Assembly: GCA_905147135.1 (NCBI GenBank)
Contig: LR990043.1
Span: forward strand, 6,979,057-7,043,056
Length of the DNA: 64,000 nucleotides
Source of the DNA: Blastobasis lacticolella
Lineage: Eukaryota > Arthropoda > Insecta > Lepidoptera > Blastobasidae
Direction of reading: 5' to 3'
The position numbers were made by a program, and so were the translations under genes. Under the pieces are notes generated by a model that saw only the letters and a program-made list of their open reading frames with translations, was not told where the DNA came from and did not search any database. The stretch's first letter is position 1. Each line of letters begins with the position of its first letter. Shown here one piece after another: positions 35,001 to 50,000 of this stretch.

Positions 35001-38000
35001 GTGTTCCGGTCGCTTGGCTAGCGGTGATAACGGACCTAGGTACTTACATTGTTTGGATAGAGGTGTTCGATTTTTGCAATCCGAGAATAGGTATACACCG
35101 ACGTCTATTACGTTTACGCAAGATTATACTCGTATTTTGAGATATACGGTGGCTCTATTGACTGAAGCGAATGACTACAATATAACACACATAGCTGCAA
35201 CTGATTTCAAGTAGATATTTCATATTTAAAAAACCGAAAGTAATGTTACCGAAGACACGAGTAAAGGAGTCATTTCACCATCGCTAGATCGGAAACAAAG
35301 TAGAAACATCCAGTACCCAAGATTAGCTATGATATCGCGATATAAATATTAATTTCTTTAGTTTACAATATATTTGAAACACTAAGGAACAAATTGTAAA
35401 AGCATACTGTCATGAGCATACAGTATAAGTCCCATCCCAGTTATAGGTAAGTGGTGAGTATTATTTTGACCCGAGGGCATCTTGGCGTTGATGTCCCGGT
35501 AATGCTCTCGCGCGCGATGGCCGATACCCGCCTTGACCATGATCCACGATTTGGCAGATGTGTAATAATTGTTGCACATTCAGTCGCTTGAATGTGCAGG
35601 TTTCATTAATCGTAATACTACTACTACTACTACTGAAAACATCGGTTTTCCCTGACCGTAAGAGCATCAGTTAATCTTCAAGTAACTTAAATAACTCAGA
35701 AATTAGTACATGACAGCACTGGGGTCTAAACCCGTTACCTCAGGATATGAGCCTCACCCCTTACCCATTTAGCCACCGACGATTATATCGCCCCGAAGCA
35801 AAACCTAAAATCGCTCTCAAAAATTGAGAGTTCATCGTCAGTTTGTCATGGCCGTCACGGCCCATCGTGTGGCTCATAAACCGGGGCTATTTCAACACAT
35901 TTTTTGTACGGCTGAGCTCACTGGTGACAGCACGTCGATCAGATGAGTTCTGGACTACGTGAAATGTCACTTCCGTGTCTATATGTGAGAATCGTGGTTG
36001 TGACACCATTGTGATACTGTGGGGCAAAGTTGTGGGCGGCTCTACGGGCCGTCTTCGTGAATGTGGCTTATAGAGTCGCTTATAAAGACAAAATAACACG
36101 TTATTATTTTCGTACTAAGCAAATCTCTTAATCTAGCCGCTGTTCATTTTGGTTCGTTTGGGCGCTTAGTTAGTTTACATCATAATTACGCTGTTCCTAC
36201 CACCTACTTTTACCTCTAGGACAACAATAAAAAAAAGAAAAAAAAAATTAAGCTTGCACAATTCACACAGCGCCAACAAGCCCCAAAGTAAGTAGGTAAA
36301 AGCTTGTGTTATGAGTGCTAGATACACTACACAAATATCTATGTGTTTTAGTTAAGTATATGTGCATATATTGTTTTAGCTAATGCCTGTATTATCACTC
36401 AAAGTTACCGCGATCAAATCCCAGTACAATTTTAAGCCATTCAATTTCAAACATATTTCAAATCCACATGGCTGCTTTTAAAATTTAATCCAGCCTCACA
36501 ATAAAATCTGAACTCCGAACAGAACTATTTAATAAAGCCGAATGGAAAATATTTCATAAGCATACCGCACGCTGGAAGTTTTCCCTCCGAACTTATTAAT
36601 TAAAATGCCCTGGCCGATTATTGCCCGTCGAATGCCACACAAATTCTCGACAAACTCGGGAGCTATCCAACAAATTGTTTTGTCAGTAAACTATTCGGGC
36701 CGCGATACCATCTCTCCACGGAATAAATTAATTATAATGACATTAAATTATTAAACAAATCCCCAATTAGCGGCAATATTATGTAAACATTATTGACGTA
36801 ATGGTTTAAGTTTCTTTTATTTTTTATGGTCCGTGCCACTTCCGTGGTCTATGGTGAAGTGTGATGTTGTTTTACTGTTAGAAAGTGTGGGTTTTAGAAA
36901 TTAATTTATCGATTGGAAGTATTTTTTGTCAGGACTTCATCAGAACATCGTTCGATATTCGTCCAAAGTAATTTATGGATATCAGCTCTTATTTTTAAGT
37001 CACTAAGTAGGTATCATATCTAAGGAATATTTTAGTTTTTCTTCGTGATAACATCACATTACGTCAAAATTCAAATTCCTATCAATAACAACAACAATAT
37101 TTACAACAATACAACAATTTGTAACAACAATATTTAAGAAACCAGCGTGAGAGACCATCATTTCTATCATTATCTGCCTATAACCATCACTGCATAGGCA
37201 TATATCACATCACAGATCGTGGAGGTGAGGATATACATCATCATCACATTGCGGTCACCCGGCTTCTGCAAGGGTTCGCTTTTCTTTAGTTACTTCCTCA
37301 TCCACTACATCTGGTTTTCAGTCATAAGTCATTAGCACTCATATACGACTCAACCGTAATACAGATTTAGTGGCGAGATCTAGAGAATCTCTTTCAAAAA
37401 ATACTGCGGTAACCTCACGATATCACACTAATCACCACCGTCTCAAAAACTCTCCTTCCAGTTGCAGGGACAACATGCTTCCATTGCCGAACCACTTGAA
37501 ACTGAACTCTGCTCTGACCTGCCGACTGGTCGGCGGCCTGTCAAGGGAGCAGAGGGCGGTGTGCCATCAGGCGCCGGAGGTGGCGACTGTGGCCTTCGAG
37601 GGCATCCAGTTGGCTGTCAGGGAGTGCCAGCACCAGTTCCGCTGGCATAGGTGGAACTGTTCCAGCTTGGCTGTGAAGAGCACCAATCCGCATACCAGCG
37701 CTAGTATGAGAAGAGGTGAGCTTTTATTTAATTTATTGTGTAACTACTAGTGACATCTCATCTGATAGTAAGTGACGATACAGCTGTACCATACTTATCA
37801 TCATCTTAGTTTTAACATTGGGACGCCATCTGTTGACATTTGCGAGGGTTTACTAATCGCACTATAACATTTTCATTAATGTAGGATTTTTTGGAACAGC
37901 ATAGAGAAAGTAACCTAGATGAATGTAGATGTTGATCACACATATTTGAGCTAGGTACAATTTTCTTAGTTATTCGTAATCTGGTCTCGTGGACTAACAC

Positions 38001-41000
38001 TGCTGTGTCGACAAATAATTCGTTATTTACTCGTATCAGGACGATATACTATGTGATAGCACATGATTAACGCTATTGGTTCTAAAAAAAGCGGCAAGAA
38101 CTATCATGAAGAGTTAGAGTGCAAGACTATTAACAAATTGAAAACGAAACAGGTAAATATTGCCGAGTAGACTATTTCAACCGACAGAATATTCAGGTCC
38201 GGTATATTTTATTGCTTTAAAACAATATTCACAGGGTGTATTTTTTTGAAATGATCATCCTCAAGTTGTACTCAGACTCCAGACACGGAATGAGACCCAT
38301 ATTGGTTTGCGTCAACGAAATTAGTAAAAGACATATGCACCAAGACAAACAAATTGGCTTGCATAAACTTGAGAAATAGACATGAATTTGATTATGCTGT
38401 CAGAGGCGAGCGTCATTGTTTGCGAAAGAAAACCTTCAGAACGGCTAATAAACTCAAGTATTTATTCGGAACCCTGTCTTTAATGGAGAGCCAATAACGC
38501 AACAAGCTTTATTTTGAGCCTCGTAGGTGGCAGCAATCAGCATCGGCGCAATGCTCGGAACCAGTCCCAGCCGCCATCGACGTAATTCCATATGAGAACT
38601 TTATTAAAATAAACGCAACTAAACATCGAACCAATCGCGATCAGCCATTACAATCCGAATTTATTACGACGAAAAATTATTCACGCACATTAAGAGCCAC
38701 CAGGGAAGACGAGCGCGTTGCATTATGGGTTTTAATATTAGTATTTACAGACGGTCCGTCTTTGTGTGTACAGATCCTGGGTGTGAAAAGGCTTTGTGGG
38801 CTATTCTTTCGGTGATCCTCGCACACGTTGACGTGGAAATTTACGAGCGTTGAGGACGGGAGACAACAAATATAATGTGGAATTGTGGAGCCCGGCGTCG
38901 CGGCCAGGTGCGCCGCCCGCGCCCGCGATTTCACGCTACGTGTGGGTCCCGGCCCCCGCCCCGCGCCCCGCCGCCGCTACCAATTAATATCTTAACTGGA
39001 ATTGCCTGGACCTCGGGTCCATCTGTACTGTCTGAGTTACTCGATTTTCTACACGCCCATTTATTGCTATGCGTTTCAATAAGCGCTCCGTGTTTCACTA
39101 TTAAGTCGTAAGAAGTTAGAAATAGTTTATTACTCGCAGGGGCATTGATAAATACCCAATATTACTCGAGTCGTGATATAAAATGTAATTACAGATTTAC
39201 AACTTCAGTGGTAATGGCAGGTAATGGTAGCGTAATGATACAAGGCTACGAACGCGTCGTCATTGCAGCTCGTACCAGTATTAGTATTGGTAATACCCGT
39301 AACGACACCTTCCGGCCCTTCAGTGCACGATTCCGTTTAAATCGAGAGATTGTGAAAAAATAGCGTTACTAAACACTTAAACATCTTTCTTAACTTGCCC
39401 ATTGTTGGGGTCCCGAATTGAAACGCCGACGGGAGAATGAAACGAAAAAAAAGCGAAGAACAAATCGAGAGGCTTTTAAATAGGATAATAGCGATCGATG
39501 ATCGAAGGAGAAAGATAATAATGATTTTGGACCGTTGGTTTTTTGCCGGTGCGCGTAGATGAATCGATGAAAGAATGCTGTGGACGGATGGCATTCTGGA
39601 TAGATCACGGGATTCGTTCCGCTTCCCCGAGATCCTCCACACGTTGTTAGCGCTCTTGTTGCGCGTGACGGTGGTACAATGCGCGTGTGGGACCGGCGAC
39701 GGGTTAATGACCATTGTCCGCCTAATTATTCCATTGTATAGGTGTTACATGCGAGTGATGTTTTTATGTGTCTCCGCGAAATAGCGATGAGGCTGTGACT
39801 TAACCCTGCGCGCGCTGGGGTGGCGCGAGTCGCTCGCGGCGGCGCGGGCGCGGCGTACGTGAGCCGAATATCGGCGCGAATGTGTCATAAAAAGTGACGT
39901 TTATTGGCGTTTTATATCAACAACGTGTCCGCGTGTGACGGACTGCCGGCGACAATGTATCGTTATGACACCGCAAAAACGCGACCGTGTCACGAGCCGT
40001 CTTATCTGCGCCACCGTCGTGAGAAATTCGACACTTCAACACTGGAACGTCTTCATTTTGGTCACTTTATTTTATGGTTATGTTGTCACGCCCTACATTA
40101 GTTTCCAAAAAAATGGAGTAGACTTTACTGCGAAATATTTCTGCGTCAACAAAAATACTCGAGATGACGTAGTGGCATTAGGGCACTGCCCTAAAATAAC
40201 AACTTAGGAGCGCTTAAACAAAAAGGGAACGTGTCGAAATGTCTCAATGCGGTGATGTGGCTCAACCCTCTAATGGCCGCCGATAAGATCTCGCCCGGTG
40301 CGTTACCGAATCGTGCTCCTTCAGATGCCTCTAAACTGTGAGAAAAAACACAAAAGATTCCATAAAAACGTCTGAATTTGTTCAAAGTTCCCAGTTTTAG
40401 ACGTGACATCGAGTGCTTTTTTGTTTCGACTTTTTATTAGTTGTCGGATTATGAGGCGGCTTTTAAGGGTTAATTAAGTCGAGAAGGGCATCGATGATGT
40501 TGCAGAATTTTGTTATAGTATTAAATACGAAAATTATAATGTACGAAATTTTTTTCTCGCTTGAAGCGTAGGAGCGACGTTAAAATTATGGGTACGACAG
40601 CGTGTTAGGTAAAGTCATACAACCCAACCGAACCCGTTATCGGTACGTACGTAGGTATCGCGCAGGCTGTAATCACCGCCAATGGCCATTAGCACCACGC
40701 AGTCGATCCGCTTATTTACGGTGGCTATCAACGACATCGACGAGCCTGATACTCCATTATTAAAGAGGCACGCGAAGATTGTGATGAGAGGCCGTTGTCG
40801 GGACGCATTACGTGGGAGCTAATCTTGCAGTAGGTGACGTCACGAGGGCTTACCGTCCGGTTTCGGTAATTAGCGATTCGCAACACACGGCCGCGGCCCG
40901 GCACACTTAATTGGTACAAAACCCTTCCAGCCACCGCCCGGCTCGTAATTGATGAACATTCTTAACCATATTTCGGTTTATGACCGACATAATATCGGGG

Positions 41001-44000
41001 CTAACGAATTTCTCCCGAGAAGAAACGAGACTCGAACGCGAGACCGCGTCAACCAAACGCCATTGTTGCCAAATAGCAATTCTAATCAGTTAAACGGTCC
41101 GATACGGCCACCGAAAAAGGGTATCGGACGACATGTTATTTAGCCATTCATGTATTCTGTCAATGAATTCCCTTCTCAGATAACAATTCGAATATTATAC
41201 GGGCAGCCCCCACTGATTGGGCGCAGAAAAACTTGACGCGAGTTCATTCATTTTGGCGCCAGATTTATAGGCTATCGGACTGGAAGCGAGAAGCGTCGCG
41301 AAAAACCGATTTAAAAGTCGCAAAGTGAGCAATCGTAAATCACGCGGCGATGCGCCCGCGCCGGCGCTGTGCGATGCCGGAAAAAGCGAGGCGCGCCCGC
41401 CGCGGAAAAACCGCTCAGTATGCGCATGCTATTATTGCGGCGGCCAGCGACGGCGACATACATTTTTATAAATATAAATACAGTAACCGTAGATGAAATA
41501 AACGTTTAATGATAATTGAAATTTGTGTTTACTTAGGAGCGGCAGTGGGCTTTTTTGCTGCGCCGGCGCCGGGTTCCCGTATATGGGCGAATGTAGATTT
41601 ACCAATTTAATCCGTTCGGGGAACCGAGGTGGCGCTGCGGACGCGAGCTGTCTGCCGAGGCAGCTGTCCAGCTGATGGACAGCTTTAAGTAATTAGGTCC
41701 AGCGGTGCTTGTTTTTGCGGCATTCGCGCAATGTTGACTTATAAGCAGTAAATGAAATTAAAATCGCTCGCATCGTCCTCTCGAAATGGTTATGCACGCC
41801 GCTAGTCCATTGGTGAGCGGAATACTTAAATAAAATAAAACGTTTTATAAACCTGCCTCCTGGTTTAATAAAATTTGCTGCATGAGAATGATAATATGAA
41901 ATAATACATAGTACAAAACAAAGTCGCTTCGCGCCGTCTGTCTCTATGTATAAATCTATGTACGCGTAGATATTTTAAACTTCGCAACGGATTTTAATGC
42001 GGTTTGCAACAACAGATAGAGTGATTCAAGAGGAAGGTTTATAAGCAAGAAAAGAAGGAGAGGCAGGGGTAAAGTAGGTGTAGGTGTACGCGAACGAAGT
42101 CGCGCCTGTTCCACAAAAAAGTATTGCTGAGAATGATATATTATGGAATAATGTACCTATTCCTATATGTAACTTAACTCTATTAATAAAATCTTTCAAG
42201 TTACCGAAACCGTAAAGTGAGCCATCGCTCTTTAAAGATTAAGTGTTAGAGCCTTATTATATGGAAATGCTTATTTGATTTTGATTTGACAAGCTACCTT
42301 TTATAGTAGTTAATTCCACTTTGTAAGTCTTCCTATAATACAAGAGGTACAAGACTAAAAAAGTAGAAACACATACCTAATTTATGTATGTACAAATAAA
42401 GCATGGCATCAATAGATTACGGACCACACGCACAAGTTAAAAAGTCGTGTGCCGTAAATCCGCTGCGTCTTTTTGCTGGCCGACAACACGTAACGAAAAT
42501 AATTACACGTTCATGCATTATTGAGGTGAAAACACACGTAAAAAATAAACTTACAAGTGTAAGGGAAGAATTTAAAATCTGTCACTTGATCGAGATTCAG
42601 AGCGTTCGCCTTTTGGGCGCAAAAAATCGCAAACGACCGAATGGAATTCATTAAGGTCGTTTTGAAATTCGGCACAGGCCCGGCCGCCGATCGGATGGCG
42701 GGCACAACTAATTGCAGCAAATTGACACGCAGTTGTGTTTTATGAAAACTGCAATCGCCGTCATCGCCAAAGCGCAGTTGGAGCACATATTCGTCAATCA
42801 TTTTTGATAATCTAGCCCTTTAAAAGTTTGTCAAGGGACTTTATAATTTATTCTTCACTTCTCGAAAGTTGTATTTTATTAGATTGATTTAAATTTAGAA
42901 ATCCATTGCTAACAATCACAGCCGACATCGATCCTTAATGTCGGCACTATATCCTTATCCTTATGTAAATAGCATAAAGCAAAGTTGATCTCCGCATTTG
43001 TCTGTGTGTAAGTATGTATTTCCGCTAACTCGTCCTAAACTAAGCAACGGATTTTGATGGATTTTTACCATTAGTTAGAGAATTTCTTCCGAAAGGTTAA
43101 TATCCACCTACTGCATATTTTAGAAAAGAAACGAGAAACACCGTGCGAAACCGTGACATATCGCTAGTTTTTAAAAGTAAAGGTATTTCAACCTGCAGCT
43201 AAGCTCACGAAGCAGCACATTTGCACAACTCTCAGCTAATACGAAACCTTTATAGCAGTCCATCCTACACAGCACCTCGCGCCATCGAGAGCCAAGGCCG
43301 GCAGTATAATCTACCAATAGCGCCATAACAGTACCGGCCACTGGCCTCCCGTAAATCGGAACCATCGAAATCGATCAACGGGCCGCGCTATAAATCGCTA
43401 CGAATCGATTCTATCGCGTCTCGGTGCGCTCGACAAATATAAATTTGTCACTGGCCACTCGGAAAAAGCAAGTCGCGACTGCGGACAGATTATGAATAAA
43501 CAATAACAGTTCCATATTCGGTGCGTGTACCATAACATTCGTCAGTGGCCAGTACTCGATCACGAGTGATAACCGTCGCTAGTAGTATGTTTATAGCAGA
43601 CATAAAGGGAGCGACTGGTGGTCCGCCGTGGGCTCAGGTTCTATCGAATTCGAGAGCAAGTAAATTGCCACAGCTGGTTAACGTTTAAGTATGAAAATCT
43701 TTTATTTTTGGTCGAAATCGTAAGAGAAGCGTAATTTGTATTGAAAGCTCAGCTAAGTTTCTTTATTCAATTTATGACTCGGACAGAGAATAAGCATTGC
43801 TATCCGTCAAGGCAACGCAGCTAGCTTTCTGGACACTATTCCAGGGGACAGAGGTGTGTTTATATTTTATAGAGGTGTGTTTATAGTTTATATTTTGTCT
43901 GTAACTAAATAAATTATTTTTATTCGTAACTTAAGTTATGGTCATAGGTATAGCAATACCTACTTTCATTTTAAATACAAGCACGCATTTTCCAGTTAAT

Positions 44001-47000
44001 CAATATAAATTTTCCGCAGCATCCTAAACGTCAAACATAAAGAAACTGTATTAGTCCATCTCAACGCCCGATTACGCGAGCGAGATAATGTCTGATTTAT
44101 AATGATTATCGTTTTATTAAACGTGAGTCACTTTTAAATCATTACTTGTGCGCGCGCGCAAGTTTTTGCGCCGTAGTTTGATGACCTAGAACCGCAGACG
44201 TGAGTTATGATGATTGTGATGCTCTGTTCTACTTACCTATAATATTTCCCTGTGGTTTCGTACATAGGCATGTAAACTTTTATTGTTTAAAATGCGAGGC
44301 GTTTTTGCTATTATTTCGTAGTATTACGGGATAAATTGCGTAGCATATGATTTTTCATGCATCGAAAATTATACGTTTTCAAGCTTAAAACTTAAGTATT
44401 ACATTTATTCTAACATAATTTTTATTTTTTATGTACGCTTGTTACCTTGTTTTTTTTTTGTACTTCATTGTCGTGTCGTGGTGTCTACGAGTAATAAATG
44501 TCTTCTTTCTTAAAATAAAAAAATGATCGTCTTGGCGGTAAGATCTCGGTTACGCTTTCGCGAACGAGGACCCGGGGTCCGCCTTGATCCAGGATTTGGC
44601 AGATCCGCTAATTACAACTTCGCGTCTGCCATCTGACCTCCGTGACCCTGCTACCAGGGGAATCTAACTAGGTTGGATCATGGTTACACATTCACTCGGA
44701 CCGACGTTCCTAAGCTTTAAGCTTTAGTATAACTTATACAAATCAATGCAGAAAGTACGTAAGCTCTGACACGACCATCAGATACCTAAACCGATACACC
44801 CAAGACAAGACAACCAAATTGAGAACTAAATCGCTACAGCGCAGTAATTTAGGAGTACATTAGTGAGGCGCATCCAACCTACACGGCTCGCCCTAATCTC
44901 TCCCGTACAATAAAGCGACCCAGTTCCAAAGCCACTAAAATAAAACTTCCATTATTCCAATAAACGATATCTCCGGTTGTCAATTAGGTTCACTCGTGGG
45001 CCAATGGCCACTAATCCGGGGAGATAACTGCCGTCGTCGTATTAATCACTTGCCACGATCGAGTTAATTTATTCGAGCCAGCGTCATCGGGAATCGCCGT
45101 TTACGCCCGTGGGAAATATCTATACGGTGACTTGTGTCCACTCGACTATTGTTATGGTTGGCGATGATGTGTGGCGGCCACTCTAGATGAGGATGTTGTC
45201 GACGTATGTGTCAAGTGCGAAATTTTATCTGAATGTGAATCGGATTCCTGTAGTAGTTTTATTTTTCTCTGTGGTATGAGATATTGGAGGGTCGGTGGCC
45301 GAATGGTTTAGGGTTCGAATCGTACCCCGAGGTACCGGGTTCGAACCCTAGTACCGCCATGTACCAATGACTCTTTTCCAATTTATGTACATTAACATAA
45401 CATTAACCTATACATTCAGGCGACTGAATGTGTAACCATGATTAATTCTGGTCGGGTTCCCCTGTTACCATGGTCATGTAGATCAAATGGCCGGATCACG
45501 GAAGTCAGATAGCAGACGCTCTACTATAATTGCCTGATCTGCGAAATCCTGGATCATGGTCAATGCGGACCCTAGATCCTCGCGCGCGAAAGCACAACCG
45601 GGACATCAGAACGCCATGATGAGCATGTGATATAGTTCCCATTTTAATGAATTTAGATTTGCTAATTTTCGCCAGGGACATCGCACTTTAAGTATTTCAA
45701 GTATACTTATATTAAATAAAGATTTCATTATCAATAGTGCCGCGCAGCCCATTTTCGCTTTTACCACTTTTCGCGGCACTTTAGAAATAAACGACAATTC
45801 ACAATATTTTTACAACTTACTCATCTTACACTTGGGAGTCATAGCTTTTATAACTGTTTACTTTTAATTCCTAAGCTCGGAATCAATAAGATCGCAAATA
45901 TAATTATTGCTGCACCGTCTGCGGCGGCTAATCGAATCCAACTGTCCATCAAGCCCGCAAGTGTGGCTGCGTAATGGCACATAAAACCATCAATTGCAGA
46001 TTAATGTTACCACAATAAAAAGCAAGATACGCACGAATCACAGAGCAGGTGGTGGCAACACCGCCATAATTGCCCATTAAAAGGGAGGTAGTACTTAAAA
46101 ACTTTATAATGCCCTAAGTCTGTAGCAGATAGGACAATGAAATAGCAGGGATAGCACATTATTAACCCCGGAGAGTTACATCTGAACACAATTAAGCTGG
46201 CGACTGACTTCGGCCGGCCTAACTCAAATGCAAATCGACCATCACGCTATTTATGGTAAAAAGATTACATTGTGCAGAGCGAATAGCTTATCTTCGCATC
46301 TCGGGAATGGATTCAGTATTTAATTTATTGCAATAAAATAGATAAATGGTGGTCTCTTGCGTTCCGCGTTCCTATAACTCGATGCTGTTGGACTTGAATG
46401 CCCTGCTAGTTTATGTATGACAGATGCTGGACGATAGCATCGGAATGCGTATCTTCTCTTGCTGCTTTCTGATTACGGTAATTTTAGAACGCGCTCAAAG
46501 AAATGGTAATGGACGATGCGTTCGATAGGGTTATTAAGATTCCTCGCGTCGCCACTTTGTTGCGTCTATCGCGGTATTGGGATCGGTCTGCGTTTTACTG
46601 CGTCAAATAATACGCTATTGCATTGTGTGGTCAGTCAGAATTACTTATTCATACGTAATCGTTACATGGAGTGCAGCGGTGGAGTAGTGGTTAAGGTATC
46701 CGACTCATAAGCGAGAGGTACCGGTTTCGAATCCCACTGCCGTTATATACCAATTACTCTTTTCTGAGTAATGTACATTAGTTGAATACTAACCGATACC
46801 GAACTGTAAGGGAAAACACCGTGATGAAATCTGCACATTCAGGCGTCTGAATGTGTAACCATGATCCAAACTGATTCTGTTCCCCTGGTAGCAGGGTCAC
46901 GGAATTCAGATGACAGACATTCATAAGTGTTGTAAAAAATTATTTGATTTGATTTGATTTGAAGACACTCCACTGTAATTACCTGGATCATGGCCAAGGT

Positions 47001-50000
47001 GGACCCAAGGCCCCCGCGCGAGCACAACCGGGACATAAACGCCAAGATAATAATTATTTTTCAATAATTACATGGAGTTAAATCGTCCGATGTCTTGCAA
47101 TGCAATCGTGTAAAACACCGCTACCAATCTGGAATCTTTTAAACACTAAATAATAAGTTTATACTTTTAATGCTAATCATGGGCAAATTACGTTAAAATA
47201 CTTTATTCTCACTTTAGACCCCACGTACAACACCACAAGTGAGACTGTCCTCTACCAAAAAGCTCTCATACCAAGTACCAACCTACCCTTCAATTTCACA
47301 CACCAACATTTATCCTACAAGCGGGAGGTTTGTGTTTTTATGAATCTTAACATAACTAAATAAGCTTTTAGGTACATTAAAATAGCACATGAGTAATTAT
47401 AATAAACCTATCTAAACTGCTACGATAGTTCCAATTCACGAGGGCTGAGTAGCCTAAATATTACATGGATAGGCGCTAGCCGTGCTAGTAACACATACCT
47501 AAGTCTATGGAATAGATACATACACACACAGTGTTTCCTTTGGACTATGACATCGGATCGTTCAAGAGGCGGGCAACGCATTGGTAACTCTCCTGGTGTT
47601 GCTGATGTCCATAGGCGGCGGTGAGCACTTTCCATCAGGTGTCCCACTTGCCTGTTTGTCTGCCGAATAACATTTAAAAAAAAACGTTTCCGATACCCGA
47701 AGCCTAGCACGCTCAAGAACCATCGTCTTATATACTTAAAACCTAGCAAACCCAAGAACCACCGCGTCGCGTCAATCCAACCCGCACACATCCAATCGCC
47801 ATTCACAAAATTTATTATAGCAAATCCGGTGTAATTTGCAAGAGAAGTGCAAGTTGCTTTTTGTGTGCGCGTGGAAACGTTTCGGGCGGTAGGCGGCCTG
47901 TAATCACGGCTGTGGTGTGAGGGAATGCGGCTGGCAGCGCCTTCCGTGGGACCGCTCGGGCCACACACGGGGATCTGGTGCAGTTTTATCCAGTTCTGAG
48001 GGGCAGTCAGATGTGAGAAGAACTGATTGATATATGTATAAAATTCAAAATTCATAACAGGATACATGTTAACGAATTTTTTTTAACTTTATATAAAAGC
48101 GCCCAAAATCCGCCATTTTCAGTTTATTTGGACACTTGGATTTTTAAGACGAATCTAACGATACCTTAACTGTCGAAATATATCCAGCCTTTTACAAAAT
48201 ACGAGGTATCTAATACAGAAATTTACAAACAGACAAATAAACATAAATATATACAAAGATACGCGCGAAAAACATAACCCTTCTCTTGGCGGTCGGGTAA
48301 CAAAAAGCTTAGGCGATGCAAATCTGACCAAACCAACATTCCTTGCTGGAAGATTTATAGATAAGTAGTGCGTGCTGTGCCTTTCATTAATTAATTTATT
48401 TCAACTTTCTTACTCATATTAACAGTCTATAACAGTCCACTGCTGGTCTTGAGCCTCCTTCACATCAGTGGAAGGCTTCATCATAATCTTTACTATTAGT
48501 GGCAGGCCACTGGAGGTCGCACTATTTAAAATAACAGAAAACACTGTTGCCCTTTTCTACGGAAGTCCTAGCTGGTTAGCCTTTAAATATATTAGTCGAC
48601 ACCCAAAAGTCCAGGGGGTTGGTGCAATATTCTACTACTAACTTTGGTTATCGGTCCTCGCAGGTACGCTGCCTTCTGGTCCAGTGCCACAAACAAATTA
48701 TTAAATTTTAAAATTTCATCAGGTTACCGCGAAGCGGCGTTCCTGTACGCGCTAACCGCCGCTGGGGTGGCTCACGCGGTCGCCCGCGCCTGCGCACAGG
48801 GCCGGCTGCTTTCCTGCGGCTGCGACCCCCTAGGCTACAGGGCCTCCCGAGCCTCCCGCGACCCCCACCGACCTCGAGACAAGGGGGACAAAGGGGACAA
48901 AGACAAATGGGAATGGAGCGGCTGCTCGCACAACCTAGCCTACGGTGTGGAGTACTCCAAGAGGTTTCTGGATGCGAGAGAGAAAGTGGACGACCTCCAG
49001 TCGAAGATCAATGTGCACAATAATAACGCTGGAAGGATGGTGAGTTTGTTTCTAGTTGCATTATTAGAATGTTGGGTGCCTACCCCTACGGGGAATCTGG
49101 ATCTGGTGTCAACGTGCCTACTAATATTTTCGACGATCAACCACGGATTATTTTGAAAGGGTCAGCTCGGCCCACTCCCATATCATATACAAGTAAGTAG
49201 TACAAATAGTCGCGATGATAATCGTTTCGAGCAATTTATTGCGTTTTGTTTATCGCTGTAGTTGTAGTACGTAGTAGTTGTACAACAATATTATAGTGGG
49301 TGTAGTTTTCGTATTTGATGGCAAGTGGAAACTCTAATGCAAATCATTACAATTTTCTTACAAAAGACTTGACATGCCAAACCCATATTGTGATGAACTT
49401 ATAACATGGTGTCCTATGACTTGACAAAAAGCGAATTACCAAGTATTTTGAAAATACGATGCTTCTCATCTAATATCTGTATTTTAGTAAATATAAATAG
49501 CGAATGAACGACCCACCAATCTTATGAAATGCAAATGTAAGAGCTTCAATTAAAACAATCATATCACTCAACCTGAACGCCCGCCATTATTTACAAACAT
49601 TACGGTAGCCTAAACAAATTCAAATGAAATCAAAACATTTCTTTGATGTACTCGAGTGGGCTCGCACTTGAGATTTCAAAAGACACCTCCAGGCTTGGAG
49701 GGCTCTTCAATTTGCTTCGTTAGAGGCGCAACTGCATAACGACAGTGTGATCATACAGGAGAGGGTGAATTTCAATCCTGGATAATGTGATCTTGAGTCA
49801 CTCACGCTATGTAGCTTGAAGGGAGTCGTGTTGGAAATAATGGCTATGGTATAATAATCATCTTGGCATTAATGACCCGGTTATGCTCACGCGCACGATG
49901 GCCCGGGGTCCGCCTTGACCATGAGCCAATATTTGACAGAGGTAATTACAGTGGAGCGACTGCCATCTGACCTCCGTGACTCTGCTACTAGGGGAACCTG

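Larger units (their letters stand above)
29035..37467 (+). other. Wnt10 intron 1 (8.4 kb)
   Basis: Runs from GTAAGT to TTGCAG. Its first 550 bp are CpG-rich and repeat-poor (29160-29580) and may be regulatory. The rest holds repeat copies of families B, F, H and SINE-A, listed separately. The stretches 32671-35470 and 36330-37440 show no recognisable repeat or exon apart from an ACA-rich microsatellite at about 37080-37140. Confidence 0.7.
37716..48722 (+). other. Wnt10 intron 2 (11.0 kb)
   Basis: The largest intron. From 37716 to about 41900 it is nearly free of recognisable repeats and contains several CpG-rich blocks (38880-38985, 39795-39900, 41335-41460), so this is the best candidate enhancer territory. 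After 41900 it holds family B, SINE-A, C and G repeats, listed separately. ORFs inside it, including one of 125 codons at 39337-39714 minus, look like chance frames. Confidence 0.75.

Noticed and set aside
34948..35214. 88-codon ORF in intron 1
   Set aside because: Starts on TTG, resembles no protein I know, and has no splice or promoter support.
39337..39714. 125-codon minus-strand ORF in intron 2
   Set aside because: No recognisable similarity; arises in a region where stops are scarce because of base composition.
47420..48067. 215-codon minus-strand ORF, the longest in the window
   Set aside because: It runs antisense through a family C LINE fragment and unique intron 2 sequence, and includes the QTNRQVGHLMES and HRRLWTSATPG text produced by reading family C backwards. 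No known domain, no start context, no splice sites.
48644..49156. 170-codon ORF around exon 3 as a single-exon gene
   Set aside because: Only 48723-49039 matches Wnt; the extra residues on both sides are intron sequence beyond good AG and GTGAGT splice sites.
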